Of a DNA stretch of 34,459 nucleotides, positions 7,988-18,533 are shown one piece after another. This stretch comes from Rickettsiales bacterium (lineage in GTDB: Bacteria; Pseudomonadota; Alphaproteobacteria; Rickettsiales; CANDYO01): contig JAOARE010000031.1 of the NCBI GenBank assembly GCA_025210695.1, forward strand, positions 1-34,459. The letters are read 5' to 3'. Every line of letters starts with the position of its first letter. Within the stretch, counting starts at the first letter, position 1. The notes under the pieces were generated by a model. The model ran no database searches. It was given only the letters and a program-made list of their open reading frames with translations, and was not told the origin of the DNA. A program made the position numbers and the translations under genes.

Positions 7988-9445
7988 ATGTTAACAAAAA
8001 CAAGTAAAAACTTAAATTCACCGACTTTAAGTCGTGTATTACCAGTTAATACCCTAGCTGAACAAATGATTCTTGGTAGTATCCTTACCAATAATGAGTA
8101 TTATAATAGGGTAAGTGATTTTCTTCAAGCAAACCATTTTTATGAACCTGTTCACCAAAGAATCTTTGAAGCAATCACCATATTTATTGACAGAGGAATG
8201 CTGGCTAATCCTGTAACTTTAAAAAATCACTTTGATCAAGACCCAACTTTAAAAGAAATGAATCAGAATGATTATTTAAGTCAACTATCATCCTTAGCTA
8301 CTACCATAATTAACATCAATGATTATTCAAAAACAATCGTTGATTTATCTATTCGTCGTAACCTAATTAACGTTGGAGAAAACATAGTAAATGATGCTTA
8401 TTCACCAGAAGTAACTTCAACCTCTAATGAACAAATAGAACGAGCAGAACAAGAGTTATTTAGTCTGGCTAATATAGGCAAAGAATCAAATTCTAATCTT
8501 CGTGCTATAAAGTCTTCTCTAAATGAAGCTCTCAATAAAATTCAATTAGCATTTAAAAGAAATGAGAAAATAACTGGAATTTCAACGGGATTCATAGATT
8601 TAGACAAAATATTATGCGGACTGCAAAACTCTGATTTATTAATTTTAGCTGCACGCCCTTCTATGGGTAAAACAGCTCTAGCTGTAAATTTAGCTTTAAA
8701 TGCCTGTCAATATTTACATCATCAAAACGCAAAAAATGATGAAAATTTAAAATCATCAATTGGCTTCTTCTCCCTTGAGATGTCAGCTGAACAATTAGCT
8801 ACTAGAATGATGTCCATTAGCTCAGAAGTTAACTCTAGCAAATTAAGGTCAGGCCAAATCACCGAAAATGATTTTATAAAGATAGTTAAGGCCAGCAAAG
8901 ACCTAGCTAATTTAGATTATTTCATTGATGATACCCCTTCTATTTCAATTGCAGCACTTAGAACTAGAGCTAGAAGAATGAAAAGAAAACATAACCTCTC
9001 CTTACTTGTAATAGACTATTTACAGTTAATAAAAGGATCATCAAGAAATGGCGAAGGAAGCAGAGTACAAGAAATTTCTGAAATAACTCAGGGATTAAAA
9101 GCAATAGCAAAGGAGTTAAACATTCCTGTAATTGCTTTATCTCAGCTTTCTAGGGCCGTAGAACAAAGAGAAGATAAACGTCCTTTATTATCTGATCTTA
9201 GAGAATCTGGTAGTATTGAACAAGACGCTGATATTGTAATGTTTATTTACAGAGACGAATATTATTTAATACGGAAACAACCGCAAGAAAACACAGCAGA
9301 TCATGAAAAATGGCAATCGGAGATGGACAAAGTTACTCACACAGCAGAAGTAATCATTGCAAAACAACGTAATGGACCAGTTGGTAGCATCAAATTACAT
9401 TTTGATTCTAACATCGGTAAATTTAGTAACCACATAGATATGTAA
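7988..9445 (+). CDS. dnaB: replicative DNA helicase DnaB
   Basis: 485 residues, normal length and without an intein. The N-terminal helical domain (20-125) is followed by a linker and the RecA-type motor domain. Walker A is RPSMGKT (223-229), the catalytic glutamate is E264 in FFSLEMS, and Walker B is LLVIDYLQL with D343. SQLSRAVEQR (385-394) and the late RDEYY arginine-finger segment complete the hexameric helicase. It unwinds duplex DNA 5' to 3' ahead of the replisome. No Shine-Dalgarno sequence precedes the ATG at 7988. It is divergent from the glycosyltransferase, with a 148-base AT-rich gap holding a TATAAT at 7931 but no good -35. alr follows after four bases, so dnaB, alr and lysC probably form one transcript. 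Confidence 0.96.
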   Translation: MLTKTSKNLNSPTLSRVLPVNTLAEQMILGSILTNNEYYNRVSDFLQANHFYEPVHQRIFEAITIFIDRGMLANPVTLKNHFDQDPTLKEMNQNDYLSQLSSLATTIININDYSKTIVDLSIRRNLINVGENIVNDAYSPEVTSTSNEQIERAEQELFSLANIGKESNSNLRAIKSSLNEALNKIQLAFKRNEKITGISTGFIDLDKILCGLQNSDLLILAARPSMGKTALAVNLALNACQYLHHQNAKNDENLKSSIGFFSLEMSAEQLATRMMSISSEVNSSKLRSGQITENDFIKIVKASKDLANLDYFIDDTPSISIAALRTRARRMKRKHNLSLLVIDYLQLIKGSSRNGEGSRVQEISEITQGLKAIAKELNIPVIALSQLSRAVEQREDKRPLLSDLRESGSIEQDADIVMFIYRDEYYLIRKQPQENTADHEKWQSEMDKVTHTAEVIIAKQRNGPVGSIKLHFDSNIGKFSNHIDM

Positions 9446-9449
9446 CCAC

Positions 9450-10538
9450 ATGAACAAAAACGAATTTTCTCTTAATAAAATTTCTATAAATTCTACAGCA
9501 ATAGCTGATAATTACAAAAGAATTAAACAATCTATTGGCAAAAAAGTAATTTGTGCAGCTAATATTAAGTCTGACGCTTATGGAATGGGATTAATGAATA
9601 TAATGCATCCTTTATCTAAGGCTGGATGCAATAAATTTTTTGTTAGTACTATAGATGAAGCACTAGAACTTAGAGATTTCTCGCTTACAGATGAAATATA
9701 CGTATTAAATGGCATTTATCCTGGAGAAGAAAACAGTTTTGCACAAAATAATATAATCCCTGTTTTAAACACCAAGGAACAATTCGAACTATTTAATAAT
9801 TATTGTAGAAAAAAAAATAGAAGTTTTGCTGCTGTTTTAAATATAGACACAGGTATTAACATCATTGGCTTTCCTTATAAAGAAGCTTTAGAGCTTGTAA
9901 AACAAGGATATTTCAAACAAAAAATCACTATTTGCTTTATTATGAGCTACTTTGCATCTAATTCTCAAAGTAATAATCCTTACAATAAAAAACAATTACA
10001 AATAATGAAAAAAATTCAGCAGGCTTTTGAATTACCTATTTCTTTTGCAGGTAGCACAGGGACAATGTTAAGCAGCGATTATCACTTTGATATTGTAAGG
10101 CCTGGATTACTACTATTAGGATATTCTAATAGTCTAAAAATCAAGCTACTTAACGCAATTACACTTACTAGTAAGATTATACAAATTCGTGAAATTCAGG
10201 AAGATTACATTAGTGATTATGAAGAAAGTTACAAACTAAATAAATCCAGTATTGTAGCTACCTTACCTATTGGTTATGGAGATGGGTTATTGCCAGCCTT
10301 AAGCAACAAAGGAATTTTTGATATTAATGGATATCCTGCTCCCATTGTAGGAAAAATATCTATGGATCTTACAATGATAGACGTTACAAAAATACCGAAA
10401 GAATATTTATATATAGGTGCTGAAGTTGAATTATTAGGTCCTAATTCTACAATTCAAAGAATGGCTAAACACGCTAATACCAGCTATAACAATATAATAA
10501 CTTCTTTAAGCTCTAGAATACATAGAATATATAGGTAA
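9450..10538 (+). CDS. alr: alanine racemase
   Basis: A 362-residue fold-type III PLP enzyme that interconverts L- and D-alanine for peptidoglycan. The PLP lysine is K40 in NIKSDAYGMG, a mild variant of the usual KANAYGHG. The C-terminal beta domain has the catalytic-tyrosine region (SDYEESY), LPIGYGDG, and VGKISMDLTMIDVT near its end. Length matches the family. It begins four bases after the dnaB stop and precedes lysC by 11 bases; alr next to dnaB is common in alphaproteobacteria. Its presence implies that the organism makes at least some peptidoglycan. Confidence 0.94.
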   Translation: MNKNEFSLNKISINSTAIADNYKRIKQSIGKKVICAANIKSDAYGMGLMNIMHPLSKAGCNKFFVSTIDEALELRDFSLTDEIYVLNGIYPGEENSFAQNNIIPVLNTKEQFELFNNYCRKKNRSFAAVLNIDTGINIIGFPYKEALELVKQGYFKQKITICFIMSYFASNSQSNNPYNKKQLQIMKKIQQAFELPISFAGSTGTMLSSDYHFDIVRPGLLLLGYSNSLKIKLLNAITLTSKIIQIREIQEDYISDYEESYKLNKSSIVATLPIGYGDGLLPALSNKGIFDINGYPAPIVGKISMDLTMIDVTKIPKEYLYIGAEVELLGPNSTIQRMAKHANTSYNNIITSLSSRIHRIYR

Positions 10539-10549
10539 TTAAGGTATTT

Positions 10550-11554
10550 ATGGCGTTGATAGTACTAAAATTTGGCGGCACTTCTTTAGCTAATATCAAA
10601 CTAATGAGGAATGCTGTAGAAAAAGTAGTTAATCAAATAAAACTAGGCAATAAAGTAATTGTAGTAGTATCTGCAATGGCTGGAGTCACTGATCATTTAG
10701 TTGATTTGGTAAACGAAATAAGTAATTGCTCCACCCCAGATAATTTAGCAGAATATGCAAACGTTATCACCACAGGAGAACAAGTCTCAGCTGGATTATT
10801 TTCTCTGCTTATACAAGAAGAAGGAATAAAAGCTCGATCATGGTTGAGCTGGCAAACTGGAATTATCACTGACAACAATTTAGATGATGGACATATAATT
10901 GAACTTAACTGCAAAAAAATTCAAGATTCTTTTAAAGAAGGATATCAAGTTGCAGTAGTTGCTGGTTTTCAAGGAGTAACATTAGACCAAAGGATTAGCA
11001 CCTTGGGTAGAGGAGGCTCTGATACTAGCGCAATTATTTTAGCAGGTTATTTAAAAGCTCAAAGCTGTTATATTTATACTGATGTAGAGGGAGTTTTTAC
11101 TGGAGATCCTAGAATAATTGCTAAAGCTCATAAGATTAATCATATCAATTACGATAAAATGATTGCTTTTGCCAAAGCTGGAGCAAAAATTCTGCAGGAG
11201 AAATCTGTTAAATGGGCCAAACATTACAATGTTAAAGTTCACGTATTATCAAGCTTTACTGGAAACCAAGGAACTACAATAACACACTTAGATGACAATC
11301 TCCCAGTAGTTGGGATTGCCCTTGGCCAGGAAATCACAGATAAATCTAATTTAGATATTGCTAAAATTTCAATAATAGGTACAAATATAGAGTATAATTT
11401 AAAATTAATAAAACATTTACAACAAACTTTAGAAAGAGCTGGGATAGATATTTTATCTACTAAAGCCTCTTCTACAGTGCTAAGATTTACAGTAAATGAT
11501 GAGCATAAATTTGATGCAACTAGAATTTTGCATAGCGCTTGTTATTTGAATTAA
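10550..11554 (+). CDS. lysC: aspartate kinase lacking most of the first ACT region
   Basis: Phosphorylates aspartate, the first step toward diaminopimelate, lysine, methionine and threonine. The catalytic domain is intact: KFGGTS (7-12), TTGEQ (74-78), GRGGSDTS (153-160), and DVEGVFTGDPR (178-188). The regulatory part is short. After LPVVGIALG (251-259) the sequence passes within about 12 residues into KISIIG (272-277), the start of the second ACT unit, and ends at 334. Ordinary single-function aspartokinases are about 400 residues with two ACT units, so roughly 65-70 residues appear to be missing. Reading is uninterrupted, so this is not a frameshift. Feedback by lysine or threonine may be altered (inference). 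AAGGT precedes the ATG by four bases. Confidence 0.9.
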   Translation: MALIVLKFGGTSLANIKLMRNAVEKVVNQIKLGNKVIVVVSAMAGVTDHLVDLVNEISNCSTPDNLAEYANVITTGEQVSAGLFSLLIQEEGIKARSWLSWQTGIITDNNLDDGHIIELNCKKIQDSFKEGYQVAVVAGFQGVTLDQRISTLGRGGSDTSAIILAGYLKAQSCYIYTDVEGVFTGDPRIIAKAHKINHINYDKMIAFAKAGAKILQEKSVKWAKHYNVKVHVLSSFTGNQGTTITHLDDNLPVVGIALGQEITDKSNLDIAKISIIGTNIEYNLKLIKHLQQTLERAGIDILSTKASSTVLRFTVNDEHKFDATRILHSACYLN

Positions 11555-11580
11555 AATACTAAATTAAAGTAAAAAACATT

Positions 11581-12573
11581 ATGACAAATCTATCTTATAT
11601 TTGGCAAAAAGGTCAAAAACTTCTAGGAACTAAATATGCTATTTTAGGGGGAGCTATGTCTTGGGTTTCAGAGCATAATTTAGTTGCAGCAATTTCTAAC
11701 GCTGGTGGATTTGGAGTTCTTGCCTGTGGATCCATGAGTCCGGATCTACTTGACAAAGAAATCAAAGCAACTCAAAAGCTTACTAAACTACCTTTTGCTG
11801 TCAACTTAATTACCATGCATCCGGAACTTGAACAACTAATTGAAACCTGCAAAACTAATAATGTTACTCACGTGGTATTAGCTGGTGGCCTACCAAAAGA
11901 TTATATGGTGAATACCCTAAAGGCTGGAGGGATTAAAGTTATAGCCTTTGCTCCTGCTTTAATTATAGCTAAGAAATTAGTTAAAATGGGAGTTGATGGA
12001 ATTGTAATTGAAGGAATGGAAGCCGGAGGACATATAGGCCCAGTTTCAACCCTAGTTCTAGCTCAAGAGATTATTCCTGCTTTGAAGAATATAGTTCCTA
12101 TCTTCGTAGCCGGAGGAATTGCAAGAGGCGAGGCAATAGCTCAATTTTTAAAAATGGGAGCTGCAGGGTGCCAACTAGGAACAAGATTTGTCTGCGCAAA
12201 CGAATCTATAGCTCATGAAAATTTTAAAAATATTTTTCTAAAATCTCAAGCTAGAAACACCACAGTATCTCAACAACTTGATGATAACTTCCCCGTGATT
12301 CCTGTTAGAGCGATTGCCAACAAAGGAACCTCCGAGTTCAATCAAGCACAAAAGAAAGCTATTGATGCTTACCAAAGTGGTCAAATCTCTAAAGAAGAAG
12401 CTCAACTAATGATAGAAAAATTTTGGGCTGGAGCATTGAAAAAAGCAGTTATTGACGGAGATGTTGAATTTGGATCAGTAATGGCAGGACAAAGTGTTGG
12501 TATGATATCGTCAAAACAAAGCGTGGCAGAAATCATAAATGAATTAGTAACTCAGACCTACGAAGCATACTAA
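11581..12573 (+). CDS. FabK-like / nitronate monooxygenase family flavoprotein
   Basis: A 330-residue FMN-binding TIM-barrel enzyme. The motifs GGAMSWVSEHNL (near 19), EGMEAGGHIG (near 143-152), VAGGIARGEA, QLGTRFVCANES and the C-terminal GDVEFGSVMAGQSVG are shared with enoyl-ACP reductase II (FabK) and with nitronate monooxygenases of the same superfamily. The EGMEAGGHIG plus GSVMAGQ pair looks closer to FabK, which reduces enoyl-ACP in fatty acid synthesis. Alphaproteobacteria normally use FabI, and in Rickettsiales such genes are usually annotated nitronate monooxygenase. The gene is 26 bases after lysC on the same strand, and its stop codon abuts the stop of the convergent ankyrin-like gene with no gap. 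Superfamily is sure; the exact reaction is not. Confidence 0.88.
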   Translation: MTNLSYIWQKGQKLLGTKYAILGGAMSWVSEHNLVAAISNAGGFGVLACGSMSPDLLDKEIKATQKLTKLPFAVNLITMHPELEQLIETCKTNNVTHVVLAGGLPKDYMVNTLKAGGIKVIAFAPALIIAKKLVKMGVDGIVIEGMEAGGHIGPVSTLVLAQEIIPALKNIVPIFVAGGIARGEAIAQFLKMGAAGCQLGTRFVCANESIAHENFKNIFLKSQARNTTVSQQLDDNFPVIPVRAIANKGTSEFNQAQKKAIDAYQSGQISKEEAQLMIEKFWAGALKKAVIDGDVEFGSVMAGQSVGMISSKQSVAEIINELVTQTYEAY

Positions 12574-13272
12574 CTAGCGTGATCTGATTAAGGCTTTATC
12601 TGTTACCTTACCATTTAAAATCTCTTGGACTACATTTCTACCAGCTCTACGTTGAATAATATTTTGAATGGCATCATTAATGCTAGATTGCTCAACTTTA
12701 CTCCGATGATTTATAACGAACCCAGCCTGCATCATCTTTAAAGCTAAATCATTCTTCCTTAGCTTTAAAGCATATTCCAGAGGAGAACTGCTCTCAACCA
12801 TAATACGCCCCCTACCTAAGGACTTATTTAAACTATTCAAAGAAATTATTTCATTAATGTCATTATCATCAATGGCTCTCTTCATAAATAGATCTAAATT
12901 TTCTGGAGTCGTTTTATTTGCCTTTCTATATTCAGATACGGTCTTATAATCTTCTTGTGCTATCATGGGAGAAGTCTCACCTTCAAGAGATTCTTTATTT
13001 CTTCTCATAGTTATATCTTTATTATTTAATAAACTAGAAATAACCTCATATAGCTTTCTAGAAAACCTGCTAGGATTCTTTTCCATATATTCAAGAGCAA
13101 TCTCAATAGACTCTGGTTTAAAAATTTTATTTTCTGGAGCTTTATACTCCTCTAACTTATCTTTTAAAACAGAAATGTTATCTTTATGGCTATAAGCCAT
13201 CCTTAACAGAGCTTTCACTTGTTCCTGAGTTATTACGCTCTTTATTTTTGACGAGTTCTTCATTGCTACCAT
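12574..13272 (-). CDS. small ankyrin-like protein, function unknown
   Basis: 232 residues, no signal peptide or membrane helix, rich in charged residues. Near the C-terminus SSPLEYALKLRKNDLALKM-MQAGFVIN (about 171-198, shown split) matches one ankyrin repeat: the TPLHxA-type turn, two helices, and the closing G-x-x-(I/V)-N. A preceding helix pair (FMKRAIDDNDINEIISLNS) may be a degenerate earlier repeat. The first 110 residues are helical and unrecognised. The C-terminal residues are basic (KALIRSR). Ankyrin proteins are common candidate effectors in Rickettsiales, but a single visible repeat is weak evidence. The start could be ATG 13272 or ATG 13263. It converges directly on the FabK-like gene. 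Confidence 0.7.
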   Translation of the reverse strand: MVAMKNSSKIKSVITQEQVKALLRMAYSHKDNISVLKDKLEEYKAPENKIFKPESIEIALEYMEKNPSRFSRKLYEVISSLLNNKDITMRRNKESLEGETSPMIAQEDYKTVSEYRKANKTTPENLDLFMKRAIDDNDINEIISLNSLNKSLGRGRIMVESSSPLEYALKLRKNDLALKMMQAGFVINHRSKVEQSSINDAIQNIIQRRAGRNVVQEILNGKVTDKALIRSR

Positions 13273-13359
13273 AGATTAAATTATTTTCTTGCTATATTAA
13301 TTATCTAAGGATCTCATTAAATAATGAAAAAATAGTTAACATCTAAATATATAAGTGTT

Positions 13360-14664
13360 TTATGCTTTTGATCTTATCGCCAAACCTTGATTTTTATTTA
13401 AAATATCCCCAGCCAAATATAACGACCCACAAACAATAATTCTAGCAACACCTGTTTCTTTTTCTATTATCGTATATAAAGCCTCGTCAATGGAATCATG
13501 GGATGAAGATGGGATACCCAATTTAGCAGATTCTTTTTCTATAAAATCCCCACTATAACTAGATGGCTCTGCTTCAATCAACACCCCAGCTAAATGCTTA
13601 ATTTTTCCAACGAAGAAATTTAAAAAACTTGTACAATCTCTCCCTCTAGTCATACCAAAAATCATATAAGTGGGAATTTTTTCTTGCTCTTCTAACCATA
13701 CAGACAATACATTAGCTCCTGCATCATTATGAGCACCATCTACCCATATTTGTATAGTTTGTGGCAATTGACTTACAATTTTTCCTTCTGTTAGTCTTTG
13801 TAATCTTGCTGGTATAATGGCATGAGTTACACCATAAGCAATATGATCATCAGTTATATTAAATGATATTAAATTTAACGCCGCAGTAATAGCAATTCCA
13901 GCATTTATAAATTGATGAATACCTTGTAAATTTGGTATCGGTAATTTTATAGTTTTTCCCCTAAACTTATAAACCATAGCATTTTCATCTGGCTCCACAA
14001 TCCAATCATATTCATAAGAATAAACCAACGCATTATTCTTTTCTGCTATACCATGCAACACCTTGATAACTTCAGGATATTGATGACTTATAACACATGG
14101 ACAATTAGGCTTAATAATCCCTCCTTTTTCATAAGCAATACTTATAATATTATTTCCTAAAAACTCCATGTGATCCAAAGAGACACTCGTAATTACAGAC
14201 ATTACTGGAGTATCAATTACATTAGTAGCATCTAATCTTCCACCAAGCCCCACTTCCATTATTAATATATCTGCTTCTTTTTTACTAAAAGCAAGAAGAG
14301 CTGTAGCGGTTGTGCCTTCAAAAAAAGTAGGATGTATATCTATTCTTTCTGCTGCAACTCTACACTCTTCCGTAACTTCATAAAGAAATCCATCATCTAT
14401 ATCACTCCCATAAACTCCTATGCGCTCATTAAATCTTACTAAATGCGGAGAAGTATAGGTATGAACTTTATAACCAGCTGCCTGAAAAATAGATTTTAAA
14501 AAAGCTGCTGTAGAACCTTTACCATTAGTGCCTGCAACATGAATCACTGGAGGTAATTTGTATTGTGGATTGTCTAAAGATTCAAGCAAGGATTTAATTC
14601 TATTGAGCCCAAGATCTATTGGTTTACTCCCCATAGGAATAGGCCAATGCGGCATTTTTACCAT
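13360..14664 (-). CDS. folC: bifunctional folylpolyglutamate / dihydrofolate synthase
   Basis: 434 residues from the chosen start. A Mur-ligase-type ATP-dependent enzyme that adds glutamate to dihydropteroate or folates. The P-loop is GTNGKGS (residues 45-51), followed by TSPHLVRFNERI. LIMEVGLGGRLDATN and the SLDHMEFLGN segment carry metal- and substrate-binding residues, and WVDGAHN-AG marks the C-terminal domain. The frame extends 24 codons further upstream, but AAAGGAGAAC sits directly before the ATG at 14664 and the conserved region begins there, so that start is used. It is divergent from tRNA-Ala, with 129 bases between them. Confidence 0.93.
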   Translation of the reverse strand: MVKMPHWPIPMGSKPIDLGLNRIKSLLESLDNPQYKLPPVIHVAGTNGKGSTAAFLKSIFQAAGYKVHTYTSPHLVRFNERIGVYGSDIDDGFLYEVTEECRVAAERIDIHPTFFEGTTATALLAFSKKEADILIMEVGLGGRLDATNVIDTPVMSVITSVSLDHMEFLGNNIISIAYEKGGIIKPNCPCVISHQYPEVIKVLHGIAEKNNALVYSYEYDWIVEPDENAMVYKFRGKTIKLPIPNLQGIHQFINAGIAITAALNLISFNITDDHIAYGVTHAIIPARLQRLTEGKIVSQLPQTIQIWVDGAHNDAGANVLSVWLEEQEKIPTYMIFGMTRGRDCTSFLNFFVGKIKHLAGVLIEAEPSSYSGDFIEKESAKLGIPSSSHDSIDEALYTIIEKETGVARIIVCGSLYLAGDILNKNQGLAIRSKA

Positions 14665-14749
14665 ATTTGTTCTCCTTTGTTTTTTCAAGAAAGTATATAA
14701 TACAGCCTTGAAATTTAAAATATATAACTTTAGCAATCTAATCTATTTA

Positions 14750-14778
14750 TTGACAATAATTATTTTCCACAATAATAT
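14750..14778 (+). promoter_or_regulatory. sigma70 promoter of tRNA-Ala
   Basis: TTGACA (14750-14755), a 17-base spacer and TAATAT (14773-14778) lie 15 bases before the mature tRNA 5' end, which would leave a leader of roughly nine bases to be removed by RNase P. The perfect -35 box and correct placement make this one of the clearest promoters in the window. Confidence 0.65.
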
Positions 14779-14793
14779 CAAACACCATCTTCC

Positions 14794-14869
14794 GGGGTCA
14801 TAGCTCAATTGGTAGAGCGTTAGGATGGCATTCTAAAGGTCGGCGGTTCGATTCCGCCTGGCTCCACCA
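14794..14869 (+). tRNA. tRNA-Ala (anticodon GGC)
   Basis: 76 bases fold into a standard cloverleaf. The acceptor GGGGTCA pairs with TGGCTCC, the D arm is GCTC/GAGC with the loop AATTGGTA, and the anticodon stem TTAGG/TCTAA encloses the loop ATGGCAT. The T arm is GGCGG/CCGCC with TTCGATT, and CCA is encoded. The anticodon GGC reads alanine codons GCC and GCU. The acceptor stem contains the G3-U70 wobble pair that is the main alanine identity element, and the discriminator base is A73, which agrees with the anticodon. Confidence 0.97.
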
Positions 14870-15022
14870 GAAGATACCAGCCCATTCTAGATACATAAAC
14901 ATAAAAATATCTTTCATTTTTTACAAAAAACAACCAATAAATGTTAGTATCTTAACCAATTATTAACTTTTGTCTTGTATGAACATTAATATCTTAACTA
15001 TCAGACAATAAAACAACCAAAC

Positions 15023-15229
15023 ATGTGTGCTAAAATAAATATCACAGAAGATCTTACTTATAGAGCAATATGCAGTGAATGTAACCACCTAGATAAAACA
15101 TCTAATAAATCATTGCCTTATAATCAACATGATCTACAAAAAAAATTAACTGGCTATTTGGTAAGAAGATTAAGAATTTCATCCAATAGAATGATTGGAA
15201 GCGTATTAAAAACAACAAACAAATTCTAA
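15023..15229 (+). CDS. possible small protein of 68 residues, unrecognised
   Basis: An open frame of 68 codons between tRNA-Ala and the end of radC, stopping four bases before the convergent radC stop. It encodes a basic protein with one C-x-x-C pair (C17, C20) and an arginine-rich second half (VRRLRISSNRM). No Shine-Dalgarno sequence precedes the ATG and no family is recognised. It fills otherwise empty space on the same strand as the tRNA, but in AT-rich DNA a frame of this length can occur by chance. Confidence 0.35.
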   Translation: MCAKINITEDLTYRAICSECNHLDKTSNKSLPYNQHDLQKKLTGYLVRRLRISSNRMIGSVLKTTNKF

Positions 15230-15233
15230 CAAA

Positions 15234-15917
15234 TCAAAACAACCCTTCAGATTTGAAGCTAAAAAAACTTTTATCGCTAACGATAATATGATCATGTATC
15301 TTTATTTTAAAAGGAGCAAGAGCATTGGAGATATGACGTGTAACTTCTATATCTTCTTTAGAAGCCTTAGTATTTCCTCCCGGATGATTATGAACCATAA
15401 TAATAGCAGATGCATTTAAAAATAAAGCTCTCTTGGTAATCTCTCTAGGGTACACGCTCACTTGATCAACAGTGCCATATTCTTGTAAGTCTTCATCAAT
15501 CAATTCATTCTGATTATTTAAGTAAATGATAAGAAAAACTTCTTTCTTAAGATGCCCTAGTACAGCACGGCAATAATCAAGCAAACTCTGCCAGGAAGAA
15601 ATGATAGGTTTATCAATAACTTCTTCCCTAGTAAGTCTAACAACACTTTCCTTAATAAGCTTAAAGCAAGCAAGCGTATTTTTCCTTACTCCTTTTACCT
15701 CCAGCAATGATTCATGATCTGCGTTAATCACTTTAGCAAAACTACCATATTTATTAATAAGGTTCTTAGCTAAAGCCTTAGTATCTTTTCGTGGAATAGC
15801 CATAAATAACAATAATTCCAAGAGCTCATAATCTTGCATTGATCCTGGCTTTGAGTCCATCAATCTTTCTCTAGCCCTTTCTCTATGACCAATGTAATGC
15901 TGCATATATAATTTCAT
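15234..15917 (-). CDS. radC: RadC/JAB-domain protein
   Basis: 227 residues. An N-terminal helix-hairpin-helix-like region (about 15-95, including LLEVKGVRKNTLACF) is followed by a JAMM/MPN+ domain. The metal-binding set is present: E126, H176 and H178 in VHNHPGGN, S186 and D189. The JAMM fold is a zinc isopeptidase or hydrolase in other proteins; the true role of bacterial RadC is not settled, and the old link to DNA repair is doubtful. The start could also be the ATG at codon 5 (15905); neither has a ribosome-binding site. It is divergent from gyrB. Confidence 0.92.
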   Translation of the reverse strand: MKLYMQHYIGHRERARERLMDSKPGSMQDYELLELLLFMAIPRKDTKALAKNLINKYGSFAKVINADHESLLEVKGVRKNTLACFKLIKESVVRLTREEVIDKPIISSWQSLLDYCRAVLGHLKKEVFLIIYLNNQNELIDEDLQEYGTVDQVSVYPREITKRALFLNASAIIMVHNHPGGNTKASKEDIEVTRHISNALAPFKIKIHDHIIVSDKSFFSFKSEGLF

Positions 15918-15945
15918 TGCGAAATTGATAAAAAAGACATATTAT
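15917..15945 (+). promoter_or_regulatory. possible gyrB promoter
   Basis: TTGCGA (15917-15922), 17 bases, then TATTAT (15940-15945). It lies upstream of an inverted repeat and the gyrB start, and overlaps the first codon of the divergent radC. A moderate match only. Confidence 0.35.
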
Positions 15946-15961
15946 TATGTGTCTCGTTATT

Positions 15962-15983
15962 AATTAGGTACATTAACCTAATT
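15962..15983 (+). promoter_or_regulatory. perfect inverted repeat in the gyrB leader
   Basis: Arms AATTAGGT (15962-15969) and ACCTAATT (15976-15983) are perfectly complementary around the six-base spacer ACATTA. It lies between the likely promoter and the gyrB ribosome-binding site. It could be an operator for a dimeric regulator or an RNA hairpin in the leader. It has no following T-run, so it is not a terminator. Confidence 0.4.
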
Positions 15984-15986
15984 TAA

Positions 15987-18413
<2,427 letters not shown>

Positions 18414-18533
18414 AACAATAATATATGTAGAGTCCTATAATAATCTATAGCACTCTCTATAACCATTAAAGGTATCAAAACAGATAATTTTAAATTAGAG
18501 CTTTTAGAGAAAATACCCTCCTCTACCAAGAGA

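Noticed and set aside
14870-15022. Possible integrated element next to tRNA-Ala
   Set aside because: No copy of the tRNA 3' end, integrase or change in gene type was seen downstream, so there is no support for an attachment site.
18440-18533. gyrB-GNAT spacer as a terminator
   Set aside because: No GC-rich hairpin with a T-run is visible after the gyrB stop.
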